Source: Flavobacteriaceae bacterium | GTDB taxonomy: Bacteria > Bacteroidota > Bacteroidia > Flavobacteriales > Flavobacteriaceae | Direction of reading: 5' to 3' | NCBI GenBank assembly: GCA_021647885.1 | Contig: JAKITV010000014.1 | Span: forward strand, 1 to 52,636 | Length of the DNA stretch: 52,636 nt | In this document: piece after piece, positions 34,746-42,775 of the stretch | How positions within the stretch are numbered: position 1 is the stretch's first letter | How the letters are laid out: each line of letters begins with the position of its first letter | Translations under genes and position numbers: made by a program | Notes under the pieces: model-generated | The model's database searches: none | What the model saw: only the letters and a program-made list of their open reading frames with translations | Told to the model about the DNA's origin: nothing

Positions 34746-34852
34746 GTTGCGAAGGTAAATATCTTTGTGATAAGCCTACGAGGTATTCAACACTTTTTTT
34801 TAAAAAAGCCGCAAAACAACTTCGGTGCATCAAACTTGAGGTCCTGCAGAAA

Positions 34853-34928
34853 ATCGGGATAATCCCGATAGCTATCGGGACAACTATGTTATTTTGAATT
34901 CATCCTCCTTTGGCGAATTCTTCAAAAT
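34853..34928. repeat. Cluster of palindromes between the coxIV and SCO-like genes
   Basis: ATCGGGAT (34853-34860) and ATCCCGAT (34862-34869) pair with each other. The second also pairs with ATCGGGA in TCCCGATAGCTATCGGGA (34863-34880), whose core is copy 2 of the palindrome at 8424. An additional stem ATTTTGAA (34891-34898) / TTCAAAAT (34921-34928) follows. The 234-base gap 34746-34979 holds no gene I can support. Confidence 0.75.
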
Positions 34929-34979
34929 AGAATTTCACTAATAAAAAAAATGGTTAAAAACAGTCTTTAAAAATATTAA

Positions 34980-35363
34980 TTAAAAATCGCGTTTCACATA
35001 ACCGTTTTCATAGACATCAAAAACATAACCTCCTTCTAACAAAACAATAAATAACAAATAACAAACTAAAAATATTGCTGTCCATACCACTAAACGACGT
35101 AGGGTCTTAGTTTCGTCTCTCATGTGCATAAAGTCCCAGGTAATATAGTACGCTTTCACTAAAGTTAGAATGATAAATATCCAGTTAAGGATTTTGAGCC
35201 CTAAAAATTTAACCAACAAACCCTCTGGTTTATATAACCCTAAAGCAACCTCTACTGTTGTTACAATAGACAATAAAATTAATACTCCCCAAATTTTTTG
35301 GGTGTTGGATTTAAATTTAATTAAACCTCTTAATATTTCTAATTTATGTGCGTGTTCTGCCAT
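34980..35363 (-). CDS. Cytochrome c oxidase subunit IV family protein
   Basis: A 127-residue inner-membrane protein with three membrane spans (KIWGVLILLSIVTTVEVALGL; LGLKILNWIFIILTLVKAYY; LVVWTAIFLVCYLLFIVLLEG). The prokaryotic COX4 pattern VEVALG, KAYYITWDFMHMRDE and the C-terminal EGGYVF is clear. It is an accessory subunit that helps assemble or stabilise the oxidase. It follows subunit III after 18 bases. Confidence 0.9.
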   Translation of the reverse strand: MAEHAHKLEILRGLIKFKSNTQKIWGVLILLSIVTTVEVALGLYKPEGLLVKFLGLKILNWIFIILTLVKAYYITWDFMHMRDETKTLRRLVVWTAIFLVCYLLFIVLLEGGYVFDVYENGYVKRDF

Positions 35364-35381
35364 TTTAAATTATCTTATAAA

Positions 35382-36362
35382 TTAAACTAAATAGAAGAAT
35401 GTAAATATAAACACCCAAACCAAATCTACAAAGTGCCAGTAAAGTCCAACTTTTTCTACCATTTCATAATTTTTCCTACGTTCGTAAGTGCCAAGTATTA
35501 CATTAAAAAATATAATAATATTTATAATAATTCCGGAAAATACATGAAACCCATGAAATCCTGTTATAAAGAAGAAAAAGTCTGCAAATAATGGCGTACC
35601 ATATTCGTTTACTTTTAGGTTAGCACCTTCTACAATAATTTTGCCATTATCCTTAAGTTGTTTTAAAGATTCTTCTCTGGACAGTATTGTTTTTTTCCCT
35701 TCTTCATTTATAATTTGTGTTCTTATTAACACGTCACTATTCGATTCAAGCCCTTTTATAACTTCTTCAATAGTATATGTAGGTTGTGTGCCTTCACTTT
35801 GATACCACAATCCGTTTTTACTTTCGTGGGCAATTCTATTATCATGTTCTGCTATTACAAAATCTCTTAATGCTATTTGGCGTCCATCTTCAGCATTTAC
35901 AAATTGCAGAATATTACCACCTTTGGTTTGCACAGCTCCATAATTACCTTTAATAAACGTTGACCATTCATATGCTTGTGAGCCAATAAATATTAGACCG
36001 CCAATGATGGTAAGCAACAAATAAAAGGTTACTTTGGCTTTTTTCATTTCATGTCCTGCATCTACAGCCAATACCATTGTTACAGAAGACATAATTAAAA
36101 CAAAGGTCATAAATGCCACAAAAATCATTGGGAATTCTCCATGGTAAAAAGGAATATGCGTAAATACTTCGTCGGCAATTGGCCAAGAATCTATAAACTT
36201 AAATCTAGAAAAACCATAGGCTGCTAAAAACCCTGAAAAGGTTAATGCATCTGAAACGATAAAAAACCACATCATCATTTTGCCATAACTTGCATTAAGA
36301 GGTTTATTGCCTCCTCCCCAAGTTTTCCCTTCTATTTCAGTACTTACAACTGTATTATCCAT
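35382..36362 (-). CDS. Cytochrome c oxidase subunit III with a long central insertion
   Basis: A 326-residue inner-membrane subunit of the heme-copper oxidase. N-terminal helices include MMMWFFIVSDALTFSGFLAA and FVAFMTFVLIMSSVTMVLA, and C-terminal ones include FFFITGFHGFHVFSGIIINI and YWHFVDLVWVFIFTFFYL. Between them about 110 hydrophilic residues are inserted (from about 140 to 255), a form common in Bacteroidota. The conserved GFHGFHV and YWHFVDLVW motifs confirm the subunit. It has its own promoter box and lies 127 bases after the smaller subunit III gene. Confidence 0.93.
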   Translation of the reverse strand: MDNTVVSTEIEGKTWGGGNKPLNASYGKMMMWFFIVSDALTFSGFLAAYGFSRFKFIDSWPIADEVFTHIPFYHGEFPMIFVAFMTFVLIMSSVTMVLAVDAGHEMKKAKVTFYLLLTIIGGLIFIGSQAYEWSTFIKGNYGAVQTKGGNILQFVNAEDGRQIALRDFVIAEHDNRIAHESKNGLWYQSEGTQPTYTIEEVIKGLESNSDVLIRTQIINEEGKKTILSREESLKQLKDNGKIIVEGANLKVNEYGTPLFADFFFFITGFHGFHVFSGIIINIIIFFNVILGTYERRKNYEMVEKVGLYWHFVDLVWVFIFTFFYLV

Positions 36363-36390
36363 AAATGAATTTTATTTAAAAAAAGTTGAA

Positions 36391-36398
36391 CAAAAATA
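36391..36398 (-). promoter_or_regulatory. Putative -7 promoter box of the long subunit III gene
   Basis: The minus strand reads TATTTTTG, matching TAnnTTTG, 28 bases before ATG 36362, within the 127-base gap. Confidence 0.45.
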
Positions 36399-36489
36399 AT
36401 CAAATTATTTATCTAAAGAAATATCCGTGTCTAAATTTTGAATAGACTAACAATGCACTATTTAGATACGCAATGGCTCTTTTAAAAAG

Positions 36490-37071
36490 CTAACCTATAA
36501 AAAATAAAAATAAAAACAGGTATATCCACAGTATATCTACAAAATGCCAATAGGTAGCAGCCAATTCTAAACCAAGCATTTTTTTAGCACTATATTTTTG
36601 TTTAAAATGATTATAAATTACTACTAACAAGCATATTAAACCTACTGCGACATGAATAATATGCACAAAAGCAATAACAAAAATAAACGTCATGGTAATA
36701 TTACTTGTTGGTCCTGTAAAATTATATCCAGATTCTATAATTTGATTAAACCCTGAAAATTGATTGTAAATAAATACAACACCTAATACTAAAGTAATCC
36801 ACAACCAAATAGTAGTTGCCTGTCTTTTATTATCTTTTAAAGCTCTCTTTGCCATAATAAAAGTAAGACTGCTAATAATAATTACTATTACGCTTATTGC
36901 AAAAGCGTTTGGCAATTGAAAATCTGCCAACCAATCTTCTCTTGTACGACTAACTATAAATGCACTAGTCCAACCTGCAAAAGACATAATTAGTGATACG
37001 ATGCCAAACCAAAGCATCATTTTTTTTGCGCGATTCTTTTTTTCTTCTAAAGTTCCTTCTGTTAAATCCAT
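36490..37071 (-). CDS. Cytochrome c oxidase subunit III (short form)
   Basis: A 193-residue subunit III family protein with five membrane spans. It has KKMMLWFGIVSLIMSFAGWT, FIFVIAFVHIIHVAVGLICL and the family end TYWHFVDILWIYLFLFLFF. It lacks the hydrophilic insertion of its neighbour. Two subunit III genes in tandem are usual in Bacteroidota oxidases. It begins just after cyoE (1 base between them). Confidence 0.92.
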   Translation of the reverse strand: MDLTEGTLEEKKNRAKKMMLWFGIVSLIMSFAGWTSAFIVSRTREDWLADFQLPNAFAISVIVIIISSLTFIMAKRALKDNKRQATTIWLWITLVLGVVFIYNQFSGFNQIIESGYNFTGPTSNITMTFIFVIAFVHIIHVAVGLICLLVVIYNHFKQKYSAKKMLGLELAATYWHFVDILWIYLFLFLFFIG

Positions 37072-37072
37072 C

Positions 37073-37969
37073 TTATCTTATAAATTTATCTAAAACATAA
37101 ACTATTTGCACAAATGTAATGTATATAACACTTGCTAACATTAATTGTCTTGCTGCAGTTTCAGTCATTTTTTTAAATAGCTGAAACGCATAATACAACA
37201 TCATCAAACCTATTAAAAATACAATTACAGCTCCAACAATGCTTAAATGCAACTTCCCTGTAAACCCAAAAACCGGAATTATAGACACTATAATTGTCCA
37301 AACGGTGTACAAAATAGTTTGTACTGCTGTGCCTTTATCTTGTTTCCCTGTAGGTAACATATTAAATCCTGCTTTTTGGTAATCCTTATGTAAAAACCAG
37401 CCAATTGCCCAAAAATGAGGAAATTGCCAAAAAAATTGTAACATAAATAAAATACCTGGTTCTATGCCAAAATCGTCTGTAGCCGCAACCCAACCCAACA
37501 TAAAAGGAATGGCCCCAGGAATAGCACCAACAAAAACAGATAAAGGTGTTTTTGTTTTTAACGGTGTATATGCACTCGTATACAAAAAAATTGAAATCGC
37601 CCCAAACATTGCTGTTTGCGGATTAATAATGTATAAAATAACAACTCCAAATGCGGTAAAAACTGAAGCAATAATAAAAGCTGTATTTACAGACATTCGT
37701 CCAGCAGGAATCGGTCTGTTTTTTGTGCGCTCCATTAAAGCATCCAAATCCCTTTCAATAATTTGATTGAATGCATTAGATGCTCCAACCATAAAATAAC
37801 CACCAAATGCTAATAGTATTAAAGTGTAAAAACTTACTGTATCTGCTCCTAGCAAATAACCCGCAAGCGAAGAAAATACCACACTTAAGGATAACCTTAT
37901 TTTAGTAATCTCTTTAAAATCAGAAATTATAGAACTTATTGAAAAAGAAGAATTGATAGAACTCGACAT
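37073..37969 (-). CDS. cyoE: Protoheme IX farnesyltransferase (heme O synthase)
   Basis: Inner-membrane prenyltransferase that converts heme B to heme O for the oxidase. 298 residues from ATG 37969, with about nine spans. The UbiA-type motifs are present: NAFNQIIERDLDALMERTKNR with the substrate Asp residues, and the second loop HFWAIGWFLHKDYQKAGFNML. The frame reaches to 38038, but a promoter box at 37998-38005 lies downstream of that codon and supports 37969. It is also called ctaB. It heads the oxidase block. Confidence 0.95.
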   Translation of the reverse strand: MSSSINSSFSISSIISDFKEITKIRLSLSVVFSSLAGYLLGADTVSFYTLILLAFGGYFMVGASNAFNQIIERDLDALMERTKNRPIPAGRMSVNTAFIIASVFTAFGVVILYIINPQTAMFGAISIFLYTSAYTPLKTKTPLSVFVGAIPGAIPFMLGWVAATDDFGIEPGILFMLQFFWQFPHFWAIGWFLHKDYQKAGFNMLPTGKQDKGTAVQTILYTVWTIIVSIIPVFGFTGKLHLSIVGAVIVFLIGLMMLYYAFQLFKKMTETAARQLMLASVIYITFVQIVYVLDKFIR

Positions 37970-37997
37970 GAAATTTTGCACAATTATATTGCGATGG

Positions 37998-38005
37998 CAA
38001 ATATA
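37998..38005 (-). promoter_or_regulatory. Putative -7 promoter box of cyoE
   Basis: The minus strand reads TATATTTG, matching TAnnTTTG, 28 bases before ATG 37969. A second possible box (minus TACTTTTG) is at 38036-38043. Confidence 0.5.
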
Positions 38006-38113
38006 CCTTGAAAATCTTTTATGAGCAATCCAAAACAAAAGTAAATTAACGTTTTACAACTTCTTTTTATAAGTTTTGTATATTTAAAGAATATCAAATA
38101 ATAATTCAAGTTT

Positions 38114-38998
38114 ATGAAATCTTTACAAAAACTAATACTGCTCTTTTTATGTTCTTTTGGAGTATTAATTTATGCCCAAAATTTTGATGACGTTACTATC
38201 GAAACTATTAAAGTTTCAGATAATGTGTATATGCTTACTGGTTATGGAGGGAACATTGGTATTTCGGTTGGTGATGATGGTGTTTTTGTTATTGATGATC
38301 AATTTGCTGCATTAACACCAAAAATTGTAGCTGCAATAAAAATATTAAGTGATAAGCCTATCCATTTTTTAGTAAATACGCATTGGCATGGAGATCATTC
38401 GGGAGGAAACGAAAACTTTAACCGCTTAGGCACCACAATTATTGCACATGATAATGTTAGAAAGCGTTTGTCCGAAACTCCAAAACGAGACAAGACTATG
38501 CGCCCAAAAGAAGCACTTCCTGTAATTACATTTAACGATAAATTAAGTGTACATATAAATGGCGAAAAAGTTGCAATCTTTCATGTTCAAGAAGCACATA
38601 CTGATGGTGATGCGTTGCTTTATTTTACCAAAAGTAATGTGTTGCATACAGGAGATGTGTATTTTAATGGCATGTATCCTTATATAGATTTAGGTTCTGG
38701 CGGAAGTGTTAATGGTTATATTAAAGCTGTAAAACAAACTTTAATGCTAATTAACGATGGCACTAAAGTTATTCCTGGACATGGAAAATTATCTAATAAA
38801 GCAGAATATGCTACATTTTTAACTATGTTGGAAACTTTGAAAGCGAATGTTTTAGCCGAAATTGAAAGCGACAAAACCGAAGATGAAGTCGCAGCAAACA
38901 ATACTGTCACTAAAACTTACGATGATTTAGGGTACAGTTGGAATTTTATTTCTTCTGAAAAAATTAGACGTGCTTTTTATAAAAGTTTGAAGGAATGA
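38114..38998 (+). CDS. Exported metallo-beta-lactamase-fold hydrolase
   Basis: 294 residues with a signal peptide ending near IYAQ (residue 22). The zinc motif HWHGDH gives H90, H92, D94 and H95. Further ligands are in the EAHTDGDALLYF region, GDVYFNGMYP (Asp) and VIPGHG (His). This is a complete binuclear site of the MBL superfamily, closest in look to exported quinoprotein-relay or thiolesterase-like members; I cannot give a substrate and do not call it a beta-lactamase. It is divergent from cyoE and ends 4 bases before the convergent remB stop. Confidence 0.85.
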   Translation: MKSLQKLILLFLCSFGVLIYAQNFDDVTIETIKVSDNVYMLTGYGGNIGISVGDDGVFVIDDQFAALTPKIVAAIKILSDKPIHFLVNTHWHGDHSGGNENFNRLGTTIIAHDNVRKRLSETPKRDKTMRPKEALPVITFNDKLSVHINGEKVAIFHVQEAHTDGDALLYFTKSNVLHTGDVYFNGMYPYIDLGSGGSVNGYIKAVKQTLMLINDGTKVIPGHGKLSNKAEYATFLTMLETLKANVLAEIESDKTEDEVAANNTVTKTYDDLGYSWNFISSEKIRRAFYKSLKE

Positions 38999-39002
38999 TT
39001 TA

Positions 39003-41111
39003 TTAAAAATCAAAATACCAATTAAACAAATCGGTTTTTAAGCCAATATTAAACCAAAAGGTACTATTGCCAAATGTGTTTATAGTTTCAGCTTCTGGAT
39101 CAAAATTCCTATAACTAATATTAGCAAAAAGTTTTAAATTAGTTGCTGGATTAATTAAATAACCTGTTTGTAATTCGGCATGAAAGATATTGGCTTTTAA
39201 CCCTTGACCAACTGTTACTCCTGTATCAAAAGGTCGCTCGTTATAATCTCTATAAACATCTCCGCCATAACTAAAGTTATCTGTTCCATCGTTAAAATCC
39301 AGCCCTCTAACTCCAAATACCAATTTGGCGTCAGCAAACCATCTGTTATAATGGTAGCGTCCTATTAGTATAGCTTCGCTAAAATTAGCTCCCCAAAGAT
39401 GTGCTAATGGTTGGTTGCTGTTCCCATAATTTAATACAATGGTGTTGTGAGAATAGGTATATGGTCTTACACGATTATATTCCACTTGTAGCATTAAATT
39501 TTCGATTTTAAATGCATTGTAATATTTTGCTCCAATTTGATATCCGAATTTATTCTTCCAGCTTTTCTCTCCACCTTTAATGTGGCTTAAAGAAAATTCA
39601 TCTAAAACAAACTGACTATATATATTTATGTTATCATTCCATTTGTATTTTGCTGAAGCACCAACAATTGCATTTCCTGCACTTTGACCAGTTTCAAACT
39701 CTATGGCACGATAAAAAATAATTGGATTTAAATAATTAATATCAATACCTCTGTCGTTTGAGTTTGTCCACATAACCGATTCGAATAATCCTAAATTAAA
39801 CCGTTTTGAAACATTCCAACTTATATAATGATTTGCAATATACTTGGTTAAAAACGCTCCATCTTCTGTAACTTCCGGTCTTACGTCTTTTAAAACCATC
39901 CAAGTATTGGTATATTTTATTTTCCAAAAATTAGTGTTCAATTTTAAAAATGGATAAGGACTCGCGACATCACTCAAAAATAACGAGCGATAACCATCTC
40001 CAATAAAATTTTTCCCATGACCAAATTGAATATTTAAAAACGAAGATGGCGTATAAGACAGATATGCTTCTGCAACAGGATAATCGTAAGCATTATCTTT
40101 AAACCGTTTTGCAATGCCACGACCAGGAATAATAGCTGGATCTGGACCAAAAGATTTTATAGATTCGGCATATTGATTATAATATTGTGCAAAACGACCT
40201 TGGCTTTCATAAACTGAAGTCGAAAAACTAAACTTCTTTCCTAAACCTCCTTGCACATAAATGCCTCGTGTATTATTAAAGGTTGTGTTAAAATCGGCAT
40301 CTGTATCTTTCCCTACCTGCAGATCGAAAATAGGATCTATAGTAAACCAATAGTCTTTACTTTGTACTTGTACCAAATGTTCGTTAAACAACTTTCTCCC
40401 TACCCAAGTCGATACATTTTTGTTTAGTTTTTCATTTTCAGCTTCAAAGTCGTAATAATTAGAAACTTCTTGATACACAAATGGTTTTGATGCTGTATGA
40501 CTATTAGTGCCAACCAAATTCAGGTTTCTATCAAACCTTGAATATGCTTGATGCGTAAACGGAATGTTTAATTGGCTTTTATACTCTAAACTTTCATAAG
40601 GAACGAGGGAATTATTAATACTATCGTACTCGCTTTTAGTTTTTCTTTCTATTTCTGAAATTGCATTAGAATTCTCCTTCAAGCTATTATTTAACTTTGC
40701 TGAAGCTGGATTAACTAACGGAATATTAATTTTAAAAGAGTATTGCTTATATATTGCTCTCGCATTATATGTTGCTGGTTTTATTTTTGGCAATTCTCCA
40801 AACACTCTTTTGGCTTCCGTTTTAAGTTCGTTGTAAATAGCATCTACGTAAAGAACGATAAAATTACCTTTGGCATCGACCTCGAACAAAACAACAATAT
40901 CTCCTTTATAATTTTCATCAGTTACAATCGAAGGAATTTTAAAATTGTTAACTACAAATTGAGATACCTTTTGGTTAAAACATGATTTAAGGTTCTCAAT
41001 GGTTTTGTTTTCACATTCAGGAAAAACAGGTGGTTTTTCATATTCTGCAATGCCTTGTGCAAATACATTTATTTGAATAGCACAAAAGATAAGTAGGAAG
41101 AATTTCTTCAT
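39003..41111 (-). CDS. remB: Gliding motility protein RemB
   Basis: Exported protein of 702 residues (signal about 1-18). Residues about 25-130 look like a TonB C-terminal domain (FPECEN, VSQFVVNNF, VLFEVDAKGNF, KIKPATYN). The rest is a beta-rich, aromatic outer-membrane barrel (DYWFTIDPIFDLQVGKD, GIYVQGGLGKKFSFSTSVYE, YPVAEAYLSYTP, NIQFGHGKNFIGDGYRS). I recognise it as RemB, a surface protein linked to gliding in Flavobacterium. It is read in the same direction as tonB, 111 bases downstream. The exact molecular role is unknown. Confidence 0.72.
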   Translation of the reverse strand: MKKFFLLIFCAIQINVFAQGIAEYEKPPVFPECENKTIENLKSCFNQKVSQFVVNNFKIPSIVTDENYKGDIVVLFEVDAKGNFIVLYVDAIYNELKTEAKRVFGELPKIKPATYNARAIYKQYSFKINIPLVNPASAKLNNSLKENSNAISEIERKTKSEYDSINNSLVPYESLEYKSQLNIPFTHQAYSRFDRNLNLVGTNSHTASKPFVYQEVSNYYDFEAENEKLNKNVSTWVGRKLFNEHLVQVQSKDYWFTIDPIFDLQVGKDTDADFNTTFNNTRGIYVQGGLGKKFSFSTSVYESQGRFAQYYNQYAESIKSFGPDPAIIPGRGIAKRFKDNAYDYPVAEAYLSYTPSSFLNIQFGHGKNFIGDGYRSLFLSDVASPYPFLKLNTNFWKIKYTNTWMVLKDVRPEVTEDGAFLTKYIANHYISWNVSKRFNLGLFESVMWTNSNDRGIDINYLNPIIFYRAIEFETGQSAGNAIVGASAKYKWNDNINIYSQFVLDEFSLSHIKGGEKSWKNKFGYQIGAKYYNAFKIENLMLQVEYNRVRPYTYSHNTIVLNYGNSNQPLAHLWGANFSEAILIGRYHYNRWFADAKLVFGVRGLDFNDGTDNFSYGGDVYRDYNERPFDTGVTVGQGLKANIFHAELQTGYLINPATNLKLFANISYRNFDPEAETINTFGNSTFWFNIGLKTDLFNWYFDF

Positions 41112-41171
41112 CTTCTATTGAAAAAATTTTGTTTGGCGAAAGATACTATATTTTAAGTATTTAACTAAAAA

Positions 41172-41197
41172 ACCGCTATCATAATAAATGATAACGG
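41172..41197 (-). terminator. Rho-independent terminator after tonB
   Basis: On the minus strand ACCGTTATCAT pairs with ATGATAGCGGT (one wobble) and is followed by TTTTTTAG. It separates tonB from remB, so remB probably has its own promoter. Confidence 0.8.
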
Positions 41198-41222
41198 TCT
41201 TGATACTTATTTTAAATAGTTA

Positions 41223-41939
41223 TTAATCTTGTACTTGAAATATGATTGGTAAAGAGTAAGGTACATTTACTGCTTTTCCTCTTTGCTTTCCAGGTTTCAT
41301 TTTTGGCAGTAAATTAATTACACGCGCTGCTTCTTTTTCAAGTCTTGGATGAGGTGCTCTAGCACGAACGCCAGTTACATTTCCGTTTTTATCAATTTTA
41401 AAAATAACGTTTATCCGTTGTCTTCCCGTAAGTCCTAAATCTCCTGCTAAATCTGTATTAAATTTCTTTTGTACAAATTTATTTATCTTATCAGACATAC
41501 ATTTTCTTTTTGCATCGTTATTCCCTTTTTCACAACCAGGAAAAATTGGAACATTCTCTATAACATGAAAAGGTACATCTATATCTTCTTCTACTTCTTC
41601 TACCTCTACTTCTTCTATTTCAATAATTTCTTCTTCAGAGGTTTCAGTAGATTCTATTACAGTTTCTTCTATTTCTTCTTCATCTTCTACAATTTCAATA
41701 ACTTCGGGAGCTGCTGGAGGAGGTGGAGGTGGTGGAGGAGTTTGAATTTGCTCTGTAATAGGTATTTCTTCGTCATCCAATTCATCCATGTTTAATTGTC
41801 CAATATCTATATTGCTCTTATCGTAAGTTTTATAATTAATAGTCGAATATGTTATTAATAACATTAATGCTAGTCCTACAGCAAAATAGATTGATCCATT
41901 TCGTGTTACATCTGCTTGTGGATTTTTTTTAGATTCCAT
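41223..41939 (-). CDS. Energy transducer TonB
   Basis: 238 residues from ATG 41939. One N-terminal membrane span (IYFAVGLALMLLITYSTI), then a proline run (PPPPPPPP) and a long Glu-rich linker (about 75-135) in place of the usual Pro-Lys linker. The C-terminal TonB domain (about 145-238) has FPGCEK, INVIFKIDKNGNVTGVRARA and EAARVINLLPKMKPGKQRGK. It carries proton-motive energy from ExbBD to outer-membrane receptors. The frame runs to 41975, but 41939 precedes the usual short basic N terminus. It lies 59 bases downstream of vanZ. Confidence 0.93.
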   Translation of the reverse strand: MESKKNPQADVTRNGSIYFAVGLALMLLITYSTINYKTYDKSNIDIGQLNMDELDDEEIPITEQIQTPPPPPPPPAAPEVIEIVEDEEEIEETVIESTETSEEEIIEIEEVEVEEVEEDIDVPFHVIENVPIFPGCEKGNNDAKRKCMSDKINKFVQKKFNTDLAGDLGLTGRQRINVIFKIDKNGNVTGVRARAPHPRLEKEAARVINLLPKMKPGKQRGKAVNVPYSLPIIFQVQD

Positions 41940-41998
41940 AATTTGTTTAGTTTTCGAGATTGGTAAAATAACCAATAATTTGCTAAAAAAGCAAGGGT

Positions 41999-42367
41999 TT
42001 ATAAATTTTTAACGATTGTCCTGTTTCTTATAACAAGAAAAAGTGATGCTATAATTACTCCAATACAGTTTGCAAGAATATCTAAAATCTCAAAATTCCT
42101 TACCATTGTTAACTGTCCTTGTAATACTTCAATAATTATACCATAAATAATTGAGCATAGTGCAGCAATGAAAATTGGTTTTACTTTTTTAAAACTATGA
42201 AGTGTAAAATACCATAACAAAACTAGCAGTCCATAAGCTAATGCATGAAAAATCTTATCATCGAAATTAGAACCTAAACGAGGTAAAGATCCTACATTTA
42301 TCAAACTAAGAATTGCTAAAACAAGGGTATAGCTAATCGCAAATATTAGCAGTATCTTTTTAGACAC
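41999..42367 (-). CDS. VanZ family membrane protein
   Basis: A 122-residue inner-membrane protein with four spans ([72 protein letters not shown]). The family pattern [19 protein letters not shown] and [11 protein letters not shown] is present. The family name comes from teicoplanin resistance, but the general function is unknown. It overlaps gcvH by 8 bases and precedes tonB. It is a usual member of this gene order in flavobacteria. Confidence 0.9.
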   Translation of the reverse strand: MSKKILLIFAISYTLVLAILSLINVGSLPRLGSNFDDKIFHALAYGLLVLLWYFTLHSFKKVKPIFIAALCSIIYGIIIEVLQGQLTMVRNFEILDILANCIGVIIASLFLVIRNRTIVKNL

Positions 42368-42740
42368 CTATAATTGCTTTATAATCTTCGGCTGAAAGTA
42401 AATCGTCTAATTGAGACACATCGGAGCATTTTACTTTAATCATCCATCCTTCTCCATAAGGGTCGTTATTTACTTTTTCGGGCTCATCCTCAAGAGCTTC
42501 GTTAAATGCTATAATCTCTCCAGATACTGGTAAAAATAAATCTGAAACTGTTTTTACTGCTTCAACAGTTCCAAAAACTTCTTCAATTTCTAAAGTTTCG
42601 TCTAATGTTTCAACTTCCACATAAACAATATCTCCTAATTCGTTTTGAGCAAAATCGGTAATTCCTATTGTGATTGTTTCTCCTTCTACTTTAATCCATT
42701 CGTGATCTTTAGTGTATTTTAATTCTGATGGGATGTTCAT
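42360..42740 (-). CDS. gcvH: Glycine cleavage system H protein
   Basis: Cytoplasmic lipoyl carrier of the glycine cleavage complex, 126 residues. The lipoylated lysine is K63 in [30 protein letters not shown] and [15 protein letters not shown] open the domain, and [13 protein letters not shown] closes it. Its other partners (P and T proteins) are not in the window. It follows sprA by 35 bases and overlaps vanZ, so it is read from the sprA operon. Confidence 0.97.
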   Translation of the reverse strand: MNIPSELKYTKDHEWIKVEGETITIGITDFAQNELGDIVYVEVETLDETLEIEEVFGTVEAVKTVSDLFLPVSGEIIAFNEALEDEPEKVNNDPYGEGWMIKVKCSDVSQLDDLLSAEDYKAIIGV

Positions 42741-42775
42741 AATGTAATTTTTTTACTGTAAAATATAGTTAGTTG

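Noticed and set aside
34640-34897. Plus-strand open frame across the start of the SCO-like gene and the palindrome cluster
   Set aside because: It overlaps a better gene and passes through repeat DNA; no motif is seen.
34746-34979. Possible small RNA or tRNA in the 234-base gap
   Set aside because: No tRNA T-arm or CCA end and no cloverleaf; only palindromes are seen.
38114-38998. Antibiotic-resistance beta-lactamase
   Set aside because: The zinc ligands are those of the whole MBL superfamily; nothing specific to beta-lactamases is seen.
41570-41720. GAA/GAG-rich plus TonB Pro run as a microsatellite
   Set aside because: The codons are mixed and encode a normal acidic TonB linker; no regular DNA unit.
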